Below, piece by piece: positions 6,188 to 13,249 of a stretch of 18,584 nt of DNA. The translations under genes were made by a program, and so were the position numbers. This stretch comes from an uncultured Ruminococcus sp. (lineage in GTDB: Bacteria; Bacillota; Clostridia; Oscillospirales; Ruminococcaceae): assembly GCA_900553675.1 (NCBI GenBank), contig USEH01000018.1:1-18584 (forward strand). The letters run 5' to 3'. Below the pieces are notes generated by a model. It saw only the letters and a program-made list of their open reading frames with translations. It was not told the origin of the DNA and did not search any database. Within the stretch, counting starts at the first letter, position 1. Each line of letters opens with the position of its first letter.

Positions 6188-7291
6188 TTAAATTATCCTG
6201 CCACTTTTAACTTCGTAAATCCTGCCTTTTGTTTTAATTACAGGCTCGCAGCAGGTTATGAAAATCTGCGCGTTGTTAATCTGACTTAAAACAAAATCCC
6301 GCCTGTATTTGTCAAGCTCTGAAAGAACGTCGTCTAAAAGTATCACCGGCATTTCGCCTGTTTCATTCATCAAAGCTCTTGCCTGACCCAGCTTCATACA
6401 TAGCGCGCAGGAGCGGTTCTGGCCTTGTGATCCGAAGTCCCTGACCGATATGCCGTTTATCTTAACCGCAATATCGTCTCTGTGTACCCCCGACTGGGTG
6501 TAGCCGAAGCGGATGTCATCATCTCTTGTTGAAACAAGCTTGCTGTAATATTCCTCGGTCATTTTGCCCTTGTAGTCGGTTCTTAAGTCAAGCGAATCGT
6601 ATACCGTCGATATATAGCTCAGCTCAAGTTTTTCCTGCTGCCTTGAAATATCGTTGTAAAGCTCTGCCGCGTTTGTCATAAGTATGTTTGTGTAGGTGTT
6701 TCTCATCATGGAGATGTAAGCACCCTGGCGCGCAAGCTGAATGTCCCATATGTCAAGCTCGGCGACTTTAGAATTTCTTAAAAAGATGTTTTTTAAAACC
6801 GCGTTGCGCTGCTCTAAAATCTTTTCGTATTTGTTTGTAACGCTGCGATAGTTTGGCTTTATCTGGGATATGCAAAGATCGATGTAATTCCGCCGCGCCT
6901 CGGGCGAGCCTTTGGTAAGCTCTAAATCCTCCGGCGTGAATATCACCGGCAGTAGCCTGCCGATAAGCTCGGAGTTTGATCTGAGCTTAACGCCGTTTAA
7001 AAGAATTTTCTTTTCTCTTACATTCTTTGAAAGGGTCAGCAATACCGTTTCGGTGCGGAAGGAGTTTTCATACTCGATGTTGATTTCTGCCTTGTCTCTG
7101 TCAAAGCCGATAAAATCCTTTTCCCTTGCCGCGCGGAAGCTTTTTTCACCCGAACACAGCCAGACAGCCTCTAAAAGATTTGTCTTTCCCTGAGCGTTTT
7201 CACCGCAGAGAACGTTTATTTCAGGACACGGACTAAGCATAACGCTTTCCAAATTGCGAAAGCCGTCCACCGATATTTTTGTTATCTTCAT
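6188..7291 (-). CDS. recF: DNA replication and repair protein RecF
   Basis: An SMC-like ATPase that loads RecA with RecO and RecR at single-strand gaps. The protein is 367 residues, usual length. Walker A is GENAQGKTN at residues 30-38, the ABC signature region reads DFGSQGQNRSCALCMKLGQA, and Walker B is PVILLDDVLSELD near residue 320. The ATG overlaps the yaaA stop (TGATG), so translation is coupled. Part of the dnaA-dnaN-yaaA-recF-remB block. Confidence 0.97.
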   Translation of the reverse strand: MKITKISVDGFRNLESVMLSPCPEINVLCGENAQGKTNLLEAVWLCSGEKSFRAAREKDFIGFDRDKAEINIEYENSFRTETVLLTLSKNVREKKILLNGVKLRSNSELIGRLLPVIFTPEDLELTKGSPEARRNYIDLCISQIKPNYRSVTNKYEKILEQRNAVLKNIFLRNSKVAELDIWDIQLARQGAYISMMRNTYTNILMTNAAELYNDISRQQEKLELSYISTVYDSLDLRTDYKGKMTEEYYSKLVSTRDDDIRFGYTQSGVHRDDIAVKINGISVRDFGSQGQNRSCALCMKLGQARALMNETGEMPVILLDDVLSELDKYRRDFVLSQINNAQIFITCCEPVIKTKGRIYEVKSGRII

Positions 7292-7509
7292 CAGACCACT
7301 TCAAGCCGAAGTTGAACTTCGTCTATGTCTACATAATCGCCTTTATAAACTTTCTTTCCGCGCATTAAGCAAACCTCGCCGTTATATTTGATTCGCCCTT
7401 CAAGGATAATATCCTTTGCAATGCCGCCTGTCTCGGTTAAACCCGCAAACTTTAAAAGGGAATCAAGCTTGATAAAATCACCGCGTATCTGAATTTTCTG
7501 AGTTTCCAT
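7291..7509 (-). CDS. yaaA: S4-domain RNA-binding protein YaaA (RlbA family)
   Basis: A 72-residue single S4 domain protein. It contains the S4-type [20 protein letters not shown] and the [14 protein letters not shown] turn. The family is conserved between dnaN and recF in Firmicutes and has been linked to ribosome assembly. AAGGAG is 6 nt before the ATG at 7509. The gene is joined to recF by a one-base stop/start overlap. Function rests on family and position. Confidence 0.92.
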   Translation of the reverse strand: METQKIQIRGDFIKLDSLLKFAGLTETGGIAKDIILEGRIKYNGEVCLMRGKKVYKGDYVDIDEVQLRLEVV

Positions 7510-7523
7510 ATGAACTCCTTATT

Positions 7524-7556
7524 TTTTCAACATAAATGTTTTATCTGCGTTGAAAA
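7524..7556. promoter_or_regulatory. Inverted pair of DnaA-box-like sites between dnaN and yaaA
   Basis: TTTTCAAC (7524-7531) and GTTGAAAA (7549-7556) form a perfect 8-bp inverted repeat 17 bp apart, filling the dnaN-yaaA spacer. The same GTTGAAA heptamer is clustered in the dnaA-dnaN spacer. The pair could be extra DnaA sites, an operator or a weak hairpin. Confidence 0.4.
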
Positions 7557-8663
7557 TCAATCGTTCCTGATCCTTAAAACACAAACGATATAGGTATATC
7601 CTGTTCCGTCAACGGGGATTATCTTAAGCGGAAGGTTTCCGCCGTTCATCATCAGCTTAACCTTATCGTCAGAAATTACCTTCAACGAATCTAAAAGGAA
7701 TTTGCAGTTAAAGCCGACCTCTATTTTAGGACCAGCAATGTCGGCGTCTATTTCATCGTTTATTTTGCCTATCTGTGAACGGCAGGATATTTTTACCGTG
7801 CCGTTGTCGAAAAGACATTTTACCGGGCTTTTTACCTTTTCATTTATTACAAGCGAAACTCTCTCTAAGCAATTTACAATCTCCCTCTTGTCTATAATGA
7901 CCTCGGTTGCGCTGTTCTGGGGGATAGAGCCGCGGTAGTTGTGGAACTCTCCCTCTAAAAGTCTTGAAAATACCGTGTATCCTGAGATATCGAAAACAAC
8001 CTGCTTTTTGGAGACCATAATATCGCAGGTAAGATCGTCGTCGTCCTTTAAAAGCTTTGAAACTTCGTTTAATGTCTTTGCAGGAACAACGAATTTAATG
8101 TTATTGTCCGACTTTACAGCCTCTGTTCTTACGGCAAGCCTGTAGCCGTCCATCGCTACAACGTTAAGCTCGTTGTTTTCAATCTCAAAAAGCTCACCTT
8201 TAAGTATCGGTCTGAAATCGTTCTGAGATACCGCAAAAATGGTTTTATTTATCATATCTTTTAAAACGGACTGAGAAATAGTAAGGCTGGATTCGGTTGA
8301 AAAATCGGGGATAGCAGGGTATTCTGAAGCATTGATAACGGTTATAGAATATTCGGTGTTTCCGCCGGATATGGTCATAGTAAGGTTTTCGTCGACGTCT
8401 ACGGCTATTTCGTCTGTAGGCATTTTTTTGATGATCTCGGAAAACAGCCTTGAATTAACAACAAGCTCGGCACTGTCCGAGGAAATAACGTCTATCGAGG
8501 TCTGAATTCCTATTTCAAGGTTATAGCCTGTAAGGCTGAGAGTTTCGGAATTTAAAGAAAGCTTTATTCCCTCCAGCGAGGGTATGGAGGATTTTTCAGC
8601 GGCTGCCTTTGAAACATTGGTAAGAGCTTCGTAAAGGCTCTGTCTGTTGCATAAAAATTTCAT
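7557..8663 (-). CDS. dnaN: DNA polymerase III beta subunit (sliding clamp)
   Basis: The ring-shaped clamp that tethers DNA polymerase III. The protein is 368 residues, normal length. The start is MKFLCNRQSLYEALTNVSKA. Clamp features: SIPSLEGIKLSL, LTGYNLEIGIQTSI, MDGYRLAVRTE (about residues 171-181) and a third domain ending in LKIIPVDGTGYTYIVCVLRI. The last residues RIRND replace the common M-P-M-R-type end. AAGGAGA lies about 7 nt before the ATG at 8663, and the spacer between them is itself one of the GTTGAAA heptamers. First gene leftward of the origin. Confidence 0.97.
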   Translation of the reverse strand: MKFLCNRQSLYEALTNVSKAAAEKSSIPSLEGIKLSLNSETLSLTGYNLEIGIQTSIDVISSDSAELVVNSRLFSEIIKKMPTDEIAVDVDENLTMTISGGNTEYSITVINASEYPAIPDFSTESSLTISQSVLKDMINKTIFAVSQNDFRPILKGELFEIENNELNVVAMDGYRLAVRTEAVKSDNNIKFVVPAKTLNEVSKLLKDDDDLTCDIMVSKKQVVFDISGYTVFSRLLEGEFHNYRGSIPQNSATEVIIDKREIVNCLERVSLVINEKVKSPVKCLFDNGTVKISCRSQIGKINDEIDADIAGPKIEVGFNCKFLLDSLKVISDDKVKLMMNGGNLPLKIIPVDGTGYTYIVCVLRIRND

Positions 8664-8975
8664 GTTGAAATCTCCTTTTCTGAACTATCGGTTTTTTTCT
8701 GATTTATAAATGAGATAAATATATTTTTTATAGCTTTAGTAGTAGGGGGCGTTGATTTGTTGAAATCGGGCGCTTGTCCTTTATTTTCGGGAGTTTTTTA
8801 CTCAACATATTTTCAAACCGAAAATCCGCAAATGTTGAAACGGAATTTTTAAGTTGAAAAGGTTGAAAAATGTTGGTTGAATATTGATTATCGGTTGAAA
8901 GTAAATAAAAATGTTTAAAACTCTGTTGAAATGTCTAAAACTTCGCTTAAAACCTTGCAAAAAAATTATCAACGC
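8664..8975. other. Replication origin oriC (dnaA-dnaN spacer)
   Basis: A 312-bp gene-less spacer between dnaA and dnaN, the usual Firmicute origin site. Left to right: an AT-rich stretch (8697-8730), TAG triplets at 8731-8733 and 8737-8745, GGGGC at 8746-8750, then a field of GTTGAAA heptamers on the plus strand. Exact heptamers start at 8664, 8759, 8834, 8853, 8862, 8894 and 8925. A variant GTTGAAT is at 8876 and an inverted TTATCAACG at 8966-8974. I saw no TTATNCACA. The DUE / TAG triplets / GC clamp / box order resembles the basal unwinding system of B. subtilis. Genes on both sides except dnaA run away from it. Confidence 0.82.
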
Positions 8976-10343
8976 TTAGTCGAAAACCTTTAAATTCTTT
9001 ATGATGTCCTCAATTGTTTCCTTCAGATCGGAGTTGGTGTTCATAGCCTCCTGAATGTCGGAATAGGATATTGATATGGTAGAATGGTTGCGGTTTAACT
9101 CTTTTGCGATATCATTAAATGCCATTCCCTTTACTTCCCTGATGACATATATCGCAACCTTTCTTGCCTGAGATATTTGTGCGTTGCGCTTTGAGGACTT
9201 TATATCGTCTGCCACGACGTTGAAGGCGTTTCCAACGTCGTTTAAAATTCTGTCAACCGTTATTTCGCTGGGCTGAGAATCGATAAGGGTCTCTTTAATA
9301 ACCCTTTGAGCCATGGAAAGCGAAGGAGTCTCGTTTGAGAACATGGTAAGACCCTTCATTTTATTTACCGCGCCCTCTAATTGACGGATATTTTTCTTTA
9401 TTCTTTCACTTATAACTCTTGCAACATTGTCGGGCAGGTTCAGGTCTAAAAGCTCAGCCTTGCGCTTTACTATCGCCATTCTTGTTTCAAAGTCGGGCGA
9501 CTGAACGTCTGCCTGAACACCGAGAGTAAATCTTGTTTTAATTCTGTCTTCAAGCTGGCGGATTCTGTTCGGGGAGATATCCGAGGTTAAAACTATCTGC
9601 TTTCCTGCGTTGTAAAGCTCGTTAAAGGTGTGGAAGAACTCTTCCTGAGTCATTTCCTTGCCGGCTATAAACTGGATATCGTCTACCAGCAAGAAATCGC
9701 AGTTGCGGTATTTGTCATGAAACTCGGTGGTGTTCTGCTCGGAGACCGCACGCACAAGCTCGTTGGTGAAATTCTCACCGGTGGTGTAGATGACGTTGAG
9801 GTTGGGGTGATTTTTTCTTACCTCGTTTTCTATCGCTTTTAAAAGATGGGTTTTGCCCAGTCCCGAATCTCCGTATATGAATAGTGGATTGAACATGGAT
9901 TTGTGCAGCTGGCTGTTGACGTTGTTCTTTCCGCTGACTGCTATGCAATAAGCGTATGCAAGCTCGTTGGATTTGCCCTTGATGAAGTTTTCAAAGGTGA
10001 GGTCGTAGTCGCTTCTGCGGTGGCTGTTGATTAAATCGTCCATTCGCTTTTCTATTTCGGTAAAGCCGTTTGAAGGCTCGGCTGCCGGAGCGTCTTTCAC
10101 GGTAAAAATGACCTCTACGGGGAAGCCTAAAACCTGCTCGAAGGCGTTTTCAAAAACGCTTCCGTATATTTCACTGGTGGTTCTGCGCATAAAGTCGTTT
10201 GGGGTGATAAGAGTTACCTTTGTGCCTTCCAGCTTGCCGGGTTCACAGCATTTAATCCATCTGTTATAGCCAATTTCGCTGACTTTGGGGTCGAGGCGGC
10301 ACAAACGAAGAACATTTTCGTAAAGCTCGTTGAATGAATCCAT
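8976..10343 (-). CDS. dnaA: Chromosomal replication initiator protein DnaA
   Basis: An AAA+ initiator that opens oriC. With the ATG at 10343 (GGAAGG about 11 nt before it) it has 455 residues and starts MDSFNELYENVLRLC. An earlier TTG at 10412 would add 23 residues lacking DnaA character. Domain I is about 1-85 and a short linker follows. Walker A is GDSGLGKTHL at 158-167, Walker B is LLVDDIQFIAGKE, and the arginine-containing box is RQLEDRIKTRFTLGV. Domain IV is near 365-455. Its signature, normally GRDHTTV, reads NRNHSTI, with Asn419 in place of the DNA-contacting Asp (E. coli D433) and Ser421 for T435. This may fit the non-standard boxes nearby. Confidence 0.97.
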   Translation of the reverse strand: MDSFNELYENVLRLCRLDPKVSEIGYNRWIKCCEPGKLEGTKVTLITPNDFMRRTTSEIYGSVFENAFEQVLGFPVEVIFTVKDAPAAEPSNGFTEIEKRMDDLINSHRRSDYDLTFENFIKGKSNELAYAYCIAVSGKNNVNSQLHKSMFNPLFIYGDSGLGKTHLLKAIENEVRKNHPNLNVIYTTGENFTNELVRAVSEQNTTEFHDKYRNCDFLLVDDIQFIAGKEMTQEEFFHTFNELYNAGKQIVLTSDISPNRIRQLEDRIKTRFTLGVQADVQSPDFETRMAIVKRKAELLDLNLPDNVARVISERIKKNIRQLEGAVNKMKGLTMFSNETPSLSMAQRVIKETLIDSQPSEITVDRILNDVGNAFNVVADDIKSSKRNAQISQARKVAIYVIREVKGMAFNDIAKELNRNHSTISISYSDIQEAMNTNSDLKETIEDIIKNLKVFD

Positions 10344-10397
10344 AGAAAATTTACCCTTCCTGCTATATGTAGAATTTTTATCAATTCCGGGAGTGAT

Positions 10398-10425
10398 ATT
10401 ATCACGCAGCAACAGCGCGCGGCAA
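10398..10425 (-). promoter_or_regulatory. Possible dnaA promoter
   Basis: Minus strand TTGCCG (10425-10420), a 16-bp gap and GATAAT (10403-10398), about 55 bp before the dnaA start. The match is fair (4/6 and 5/6); the spacer is one base short of ideal. Confidence 0.35.
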
Positions 10426-10464
10426 TGCCGAAATAAAGCCGCAAAAAAATAAAAGCCGACATTC

Positions 10465-10575
10465 TCCCATCATTATTTTCATTATTAATAATAGCATAAT
10501 TATTCTCATTTTTCAAGAGATTTTTAGCATGAAATAAGCATATATTTATAATAGTAGTTTGTGTATTATTTATGC
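10465..10575. other. AT-rich part of the dnaA-rpmH spacer
   Basis: The dnaA-rpmH gap (10344-10939) has no gene. This section is very AT-rich, with attattaataat-type runs. One near-canonical DnaA box, TGTGTATTA at 10560-10568, differs by one base from TGTGNATAA. In bipartite Firmicute origins this spacer can carry DnaA boxes; here I see no cluster of either canonical or GTTGAAA sites. The rest of the gap holds the hairpin element, a pyrimidine tract and the rpmH promoter. Confidence 0.4.
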
Positions 10576-10625
10576 TTTTGTGGTGTGGGGTGGTTTGTGC
10601 TTTGAAATTGGCTTGTGGGAGAGAT

Positions 10626-10761
10626 AAAAGTTAAGAGAGAAAAGAAAAAAGATGAGGTATCGCCTTGCGGCGATGGGATTTTTTTCGCCATAAAGGCGAA
10701 AAAAGCGGCAAAGCCGCAAAAGATATCGTCGGCTTTGCCGACACATTATCTCTTAACTTTT
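10626..10761. repeat. Hairpin cluster with 13-bp terminal inverted repeats
   Basis: aaaagttaagaga (10626-10638) is perfectly inverted at 10749-10761. Between them lie four hairpins: atcgcc/ggcgat (10659-10674), ttttttcgcc/ggcgaaaaaa (10680-10704), gcggc/gccgc (10705-10717) and gtcggc/gccgac (10728-10742). The last two can also pair with each other, since ggcaaagcc and ggctttgcc are complementary. No coding potential is seen. The layout suggests a MITE-like or REP-like element, or a structured RNA. Confidence 0.7.
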
Positions 10762-10857
10762 CTCTTTTCTCTCTTCTCTTTTCACTAAATCAAGCCTTAT
10801 TCAAGGCACAAAACCGCTCAATCAAGCAAATTTTTCAAAGAAAATCTCCTTTACCTC

Positions 10858-10887
10858 TTGACATTTCCCCTCAACCTATTATATAAT
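10858..10887 (+). promoter_or_regulatory. Strong sigmaA promoter of rpmH
   Basis: TTGACA (10858-10863), an 18-bp gap and TATAAT (10882-10887): both hexamers match consensus perfectly. About 45 nt of leader precede rpmH. It drives the rightward operon. Confidence 0.88.
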
Positions 10888-10939
10888 ACTAAATTGCAAG
10901 GGTATCTATCATTGACTGATAAGTGAAGGAGGCTTAAAA

Positions 10940-11080
10940 ATGCAGATCAAGAGAACGTATCAGCCTAAGAAGATTCACAGAAAGAAAGAGCATGGATTCT
11001 TCAAGAGAATGGCAACCAAGAATGGTCGTAAGGTTTTGGCACGCAGACGTGCTAAGGGCAGAGCAAGGCTCACTTACTAA
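10940..11080 (+). CDS. rpmH: 50S ribosomal protein L34
   Basis: A tiny, highly basic large-subunit protein of 46 residues, normal for L34. It begins [20 protein letters not shown] and ends with the diagnostic [26 protein letters not shown] lies 8 nt before the ATG. It is the first gene rightward of dnaA, divergent from it, as in most bacteria, and is followed by a terminator-like hairpin before rnpA. It carries a two-residue insertion (QI) after Met compared with the common MKRT start. Confidence 0.96.
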   Translation: MQIKRTYQPKKIHRKKEHGFFKRMATKNGRKVLARRRAKGRARLTY

Positions 11081-11087
11081 AATTAAT

Positions 11088-11122
11088 GGACCACAGTAAC
11101 CAAATTGTGGTCCCTTATTTTT
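11088..11122 (+). terminator. Terminator-like hairpin between rpmH and rnpA
   Basis: ggaccaca (11088-11095) pairs perfectly with tgtggtcc (11106-11113), followed by cttattttta. It lies 8 nt after rpmH. It probably lets L34 be made in excess over RNase P protein by partial termination. Confidence 0.75.
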
Positions 11123-11175
11123 AGAACCGAATAAAATTATGGAAGGACGGGGCGTTTGCTTATCCCCTTGAAAAT

Positions 11176-11526
11176 ATGCTGTATACCGAAATATTAAAGG
11201 ATAAAAAGGTCTTTTTAAGACTTTATAAAAAGGGTCGGTTTACAACCTGCAAAGAGGCTGCGGCGTATTATCTTCCTAACCGTATGAATATCAACAGATT
11301 CGGAATAACAGCCGGCAAAAAGCTTGGAAACGCCGTTACAAGAAATCGCGCTAAAAGAATCATCAGAAGCGCATACAGGCAGTGTGAAAGTCTTCTTCCC
11401 GCAGGATACGATATAGTCATCGTCGCGCGAGAGGGGATAAAGGATAAAAAATCCACCGATATCGAAGCTTTTATCAAATCAAGGCTTTCAAAAGAAATGG
11501 GCAGGAAAGTTGAAAAGGATTGCTGA
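11176..11526 (+). CDS. rnpA: Ribonuclease P protein component
   Basis: The protein subunit that assists the RNase P RNA in maturing tRNA 5' ends. The protein is 116 residues. It has FLRLYKKGR near residues 13-21, the substrate-groove segment [17 protein letters not shown], and the RNR motif RNRAKRIIR at 56-64. The start is uncertain: the only ATG fitting the family has a poor ribosome binding site, the GGAAGGACGGGG at 11141-11152 being 24 nt away. Upstream in-frame codons offer no ATG, GTG or TTG. The end overlaps the yidD start by 17 bp. Confidence 0.95.
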   Translation: MLYTEILKDKKVFLRLYKKGRFTTCKEAAAYYLPNRMNINRFGITAGKKLGNAVTRNRAKRIIRSAYRQCESLLPAGYDIVIVAREGIKDKKSTDIEAFIKSRLSKEMGRKVEKDC

Positions 11527-11788
11527 ATTTTTAATAAGAGCGTATCGCAAATATATATCACCACTGAAAAAGCCCTGCTGCCGGTATTATCCTACCTGCT
11601 CGGAATACGCTCTTGAAGCCGTTAGAAAGCATGGCGCACTGAAAGGCTTAATACTCGCCGCGTGGAGACTTCTTCGCTGTAATCCCTACAGCCGCGGCGG
11701 AGTTGATTATGTGCCGGAAAAATTTCATCTTTATACCTTAAAATCCGAAAAGAATAAAAAAGAAAGAGATAACTCTGAAAGGAATTAA
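11510..11788 (+). CDS. yidD: Membrane protein insertion efficiency factor YidD
   Basis: A small membrane-associated helper of YidC. The protein is 92 residues with the whole family core: [37 protein letters not shown] and [17 protein letters not shown]. The three conserved cysteines are visible. The start is TTG at 11510 with AGGA about 6 nt before it, inside the end of rnpA, so translation is coupled. A charged Lys/Glu tail follows the core. yidC starts 5 nt after the stop. Confidence 0.94.
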   Translation: MKRIAEFLIRAYRKYISPLKKPCCRYYPTCSEYALEAVRKHGALKGLILAAWRLLRCNPYSRGGVDYVPEKFHLYTLKSEKNKKERDNSERN

Positions 11789-11793
11789 ATATT

Positions 11794-13170
11794 ATGTGGG
11801 GAATAATTGCGTGGCCGTTCGGTAAGGTTTTGTGGCTTTGCTATGAACTTGTGCATAACTATGGATGGGCACTTTTGCTGTTTACCGTCATCATAAAGCT
11901 GATAATGCTTCCGTCTTCAATGAAGCAGCAGCTTTCAACCGCAAGGATGGCAAAGCTTAACCCAAAGCTTGAGCAGCTGAAAAAGAAGTACGGCGACAAT
12001 CGCGAAAAGCTAAACGAAGCCACCATGGAGCTTTACAATCAGGAAAACATAAATCCCATGGGAAGCTGCCTGCCGATGGTTATAACCTTTGTTCTGCTGT
12101 TTGCGGTAATTGAGGTTGTGTATGCTCCGCTTTCCTACATAGGAAACGTTTCAAAGGACAAGCTTACAGCCGCCCAGAACACCGTTTACGATATCTACAC
12201 CGTCAGCTCTGCAATAAAGAATTACAGTCCGGTTGAAGTAGGCGATGGCAGCGCGGTGGTTGTTTCCTCGGCAGATGAAAGTGCCGAAAAGATTACCGTA
12301 AACTCGCTGACGGCTCAGGGCAGAGATGTTTACGATGTCCTGCTTGAAATCAAGGCTCAGGAAAAATCACCTCTTGCCAAGTATGAGGACGATAAGCTTA
12401 AAGAGCTTTCCGAGATACTCATAGCTCACCCGAAAATGGACGAGTACTTTACCGATACCACAAAGGTTTCGCAAAGATTCGTAGCCGGCGGCGCAAGCAC
12501 CAGAACTCAGCTTTTGGTAATATCGGTCGCCAAGGATTACCCCGATATCTTCGACCCTGAGGTAACAAAGCTCTGCAACGAGCTTGATTATACCTTCTTA
12601 GGAATCTATCTGGGCGACTATCCGAGCTGGAAATCTATACTTGTATTGATTCCTATATTATCGCTTGTATCTCAGCTTGCCGTAACCGTGCTTTCGCAGT
12701 ACTACACCAAAAAGAACAACGGCGGCGCGGCGAACATGAATAAGTCGATGAATATCATGCTTTACGGTATGCCGCTGTTCTCATTCTGGATAGCGTTCAG
12801 CTTCCCGGCAGGTATCGGTATCTACTGGATATTCTCAAGCGTTCTGGCACTTGTTCAGATGGTTCTTCTGAACCTTTACTACACCCCCGCAAGAGTTGAC
12901 AAGATTCTTGCAAAGCAGAATAAAAAGGCAAGAAAGAAGCCCTCACTTTATCAGATGGCATTAGAGCAGCAAAAGGCTCAGCTTGCAGGTCAGAAATCGG
13001 CAGGAGATACCTATTCAGAGGAAGCCGAGACCGAGGAAGTAAAGCTCAGCCGCGCTCAGAAAAAGGAAGCCGAAAGAAACGCATTAAACGAAGCAAGAAG
13101 ACGTTATGCCGAAAAATACGGCGACAATGAGCCGATAAATAAACCCGACGATGAGGACGGCAAAAAGTAA
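11794..13170 (+). CDS. yidC: Membrane protein insertase YidC/Oxa1
   Basis: Inserts proteins into the inner membrane, with or without SecYEG. The protein is 458 residues. The first long helix is about residues 23-40 and carries Lys35 where other YidC proteins have the groove arginine. A basic cytoplasmic hairpin follows (STARMAKLNPKLEQLKKKYG), then a helix at about 94-112. Next is a ~150-residue external segment (about 113-265) longer than in short Gram-positive YidC. Three further hydrophobic helices follow (near 282-300, 321-335, 342-360), then a basic C-terminal tail of ~90 residues. No lipobox is seen. GAAAGGAA precedes the ATG. Confidence 0.93.
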   Translation: MWGIIAWPFGKVLWLCYELVHNYGWALLLFTVIIKLIMLPSSMKQQLSTARMAKLNPKLEQLKKKYGDNREKLNEATMELYNQENINPMGSCLPMVITFVLLFAVIEVVYAPLSYIGNVSKDKLTAAQNTVYDIYTVSSAIKNYSPVEVGDGSAVVVSSADESAEKITVNSLTAQGRDVYDVLLEIKAQEKSPLAKYEDDKLKELSEILIAHPKMDEYFTDTTKVSQRFVAGGASTRTQLLVISVAKDYPDIFDPEVTKLCNELDYTFLGIYLGDYPSWKSILVLIPILSLVSQLAVTVLSQYYTKKNNGGAANMNKSMNIMLYGMPLFSFWIAFSFPAGIGIYWIFSSVLALVQMVLLNLYYTPARVDKILAKQNKKARKKPSLYQMALEQQKAQLAGQKSAGDTYSEEAETEEVKLSRAQKKEAERNALNEARRRYAEKYGDNEPINKPDDEDGKK

Positions 13171-13179
13171 AATAAGGTA

Positions 13180-13229
13180 AAACAGCGGGAGGCTGCACCC
13201 ACTACAAAAACCTTAAGCAGCTCCTGTTT
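13180..13229 (+). other. Intercistronic stem between yidC and jag
   Basis: aaacag (13180-13185) pairs with ctgttt (13224-13229), and an inner helix joins ggctgc (13191-13196) with gcagct (13217-13222) by one G-U and five Watson-Crick pairs. There is no T-run, so it is not a classic terminator. It lies directly before the jag ribosome binding site. Confidence 0.35.
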
Positions 13230-13249
13230 GATAAAAAGGAGAGAAGAAA

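Noticed and set aside
10344..10412. Upstream TTG start giving a longer DnaA
   Set aside because: The extra 23 residues do not look like DnaA domain I. The ATG at 10343 has a good ribosome binding site and the family start.
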